In this document: in pieces, positions 45,549-46,801 of the stretch
How the letters are laid out: each line of letters starts with the position of its first letter
Numbering within the stretch: the first letter of the stretch is position 1
Assembly (NCBI GenBank): GCA_002897115.2
Contig: BCIH01000012.1
Location: 1-46,801 of the forward strand
Source: Prototheca cutis
Lineage: Eukaryota; Chlorophyta; Trebouxiophyceae; Chlorellales; Chlorellaceae
DNA length: 46,801 bases
Reading direction: 5' to 3'
The notes under the pieces: generated by a model
The model's database searches: none
Seen by the model: the letters and a program-made list of their open reading frames with translations, nothing else
What the model was told of the DNA's origin: nothing
Made by a program: the position numbers and the translations under genes

Positions 45549-46801
45549 ATGCGGCACACATTCGTGGCGGTCGCCGTCCTGGCCGCGTTGGTGGCCCATG
45601 CCTCGGTACGATGAAAAACTTGTGCGAGGGGCCTGAAATCCAATCGCCATGGCGATTACACTTGTTTCAAAACCAAGAAATGCTACAGCTCCCCCATGAG
45701 AGGCGTTCCCCGGTCACCGTTCCCATTACCGCAGGCGGCATGTTCCTCGACGTTCATCTCTCTCCCCACTGCGAAGTGAGTACTGCAAGGGGTTGGGGAG
45801 TCAACCTTCAAATGTTTTGAGATGCACGTCAGCGGTCCATTCTGGGTTCAGTTTGCCCTCACACTTACGGGACTCGTGGAATTACTCACGACCCTTGCCC
45901 ATGCCTTTGCTCTGCAGGGTGGGCCCGACCGCCGACCTCATGTGGATTTCCCCGCAAAGCGCAGCTGCTCTGTGCAAGTAAGTGGTGATATTCGGGCCGA
46001 ATGAGGTTTCAAGTGGAAGTCGTTGCACTGCACGTCCATGCCTGCTGCCAGTCTCTCCTTCTGATGCTAACACTGCCACTCCTACGCTTTATTCCAGGGC
46101 CAAGGGCTTTCCCACCGTTGGTACCACGAAGGCCGCGAGTGTTGACAACATTGGCACTTCGCTGCCAGTGATCAACCTGTCCACCTACCAGAAGTGCACC
46201 ATCGGCAGCTGCCCGGCGCTGATTGCCGTGGAGTGCGTCCCTAAGGGCCAGCAGGCCTGCACTGCCGATGCTCAGGGCAACATCGGCAATGGCAACGTTG
46301 GCAAGGCCAACATTGGTCATGGCAACAAGGGTCACCACAACATCGGTGAGTTGATGCCGGGGAGACAGCGGCTAGCGGTGCGCCTTCATGTGTGGTCCAG
46401 GGGCTCTGCCTTCTGAAGCCACGTGACAGTGCTGCGTCTGCCTGCATGCTGACCCGCCAATCATCTTCCCTCCCGCAGGCAACCACAACGTCGGTGCCAA
46501 CAACTGGGGCGACAGGAACCGCGCCGATGGAAACAGGTGCAACGATCAGAATGCTGCCACGAAGCAGTGCCCCAAGTCGGCCCTGATCACCGCCAACACC
46601 ATTGTCGTCACCTTCCCCAGCCCCCCCGTCAGCTCCCCCCCTCCCAAGTCGCCCCCTCCTACCAGCTCTCCCCCTCCCAAGTCGCCCCCTCCTACCAGCT
46701 CTCCCCCTCCCCCGTCCCCTCCTCCCCAATCGCCCCCTCCCACCAGCTCCCCGCCTCCCACCAACTCCCCTCCTCCCACCAGCTCCCCTCCTCCCACCAA
46801 C
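45549..46801 (+). CDS. Secreted proline-rich glycoprotein with GN-x-G repeats (3' cut off)
   Basis: Exons are 45549-45605, 45735-45775, 45918-45977, 46098-46345 and 46479 to beyond the window end, all in phase. The first encodes a textbook signal peptide, MRHTFVAVAVLAALVAHAS. The mature part starts AACSSTFISLPTAKVGPTAD and has several cysteines (YQKCTIGSCPALIAVECVP). Asn/Gly repeats follow: GNIGNGNVGKANIGHG, then GHHNIGNHNVGANNWGD, a five-residue NxGxx rhythm that could form a beta-helix. After ATKQCPKSALI the protein becomes SPPPKSPPPTSSPPP repeats, the kind that is hydroxylated and arabinosylated in volvocalean and chlorellan wall proteins. This resembles pherophorin/HRGP architecture, but the C-terminal domain lies outside the window. 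No family is assigned. Confidence 0.8.

Overview
This is nuclear DNA from a green alga, most likely a trebouxiophyte or Chlorella-type chlorophyte. The genes are GC-rich and broken by many short GT-AG introns. They encode eukaryote-only machinery: HIRA, CSE1/exportin-2, VPS55, PEX1, SRP19, COG4, MEMO1. There is also a bacterial-type (organellar) glutamyl-tRNA synthetase and a proline-rich wall-type glycoprotein. TGTAA motifs, the usual chlorophyte poly(A) signal, lie downstream of several genes. No rRNA, tRNA, CRISPR array or bacterial operon was seen.

Layout. 1-2160: no confident gene. 2161-2384 (-): orphan 3' exon. 2385-2717 (+): a 3' fragment of a TnpB/Fanzor-type transposable element. 2913-6666 (+): HIRA. 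7028-12250 (-): CSE1/exportin-2. 12535-13334 (+): VPS55. 13612-~17595 (-): acidic MRC1/Claspin-like protein. 18027-21590 (-): S28 Pro-X carboxypeptidase. 21890-23880 (-): membrane-anchored tandem rhodanese-like protein without catalytic cysteines. 24331-26170 (+): MEMO1. 26480-27075 (-): SRP19. ~27761-29806 (+): longer, damaged copy of the Fanzor-type element, including a 545-base N gap. 29935-33872 (+): PEX1. 34195-~36908 (-): GluRS. 37941-40362 (+): TPR protein. 40891-43531 (-): COG4. 43532-45548: no gene seen. 45549 to the window end (+): secreted protein with GN-x-G repeats and an SPPP-rich tract, cut by the window end.

The host genes are unrelated housekeeping genes with no operon logic. 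They alternate between divergent pairs that share a short promoter (CSE1/VPS55, rhodanese/MEMO1, GluRS/TPR) and convergent pairs.

The main discovery candidate is the element. The long copy encodes the C-terminal signature of Fanzor, the eukaryotic relative of the RNA-guided nuclease TnpB: DEFRTSK, a CxxC zinc ribbon, then WNRD. The short copy starts at the RD motif and runs to the same 3' terminus. In bacterial TnpB elements that interval is the guide-RNA (omega-RNA) scaffold. Both copies end 128-195 bp upstream of a same-strand start codon, PEX1 and HIRA. Exon coordinates were derived by hand from splice sites and reading frame; where I was unsure I say so.
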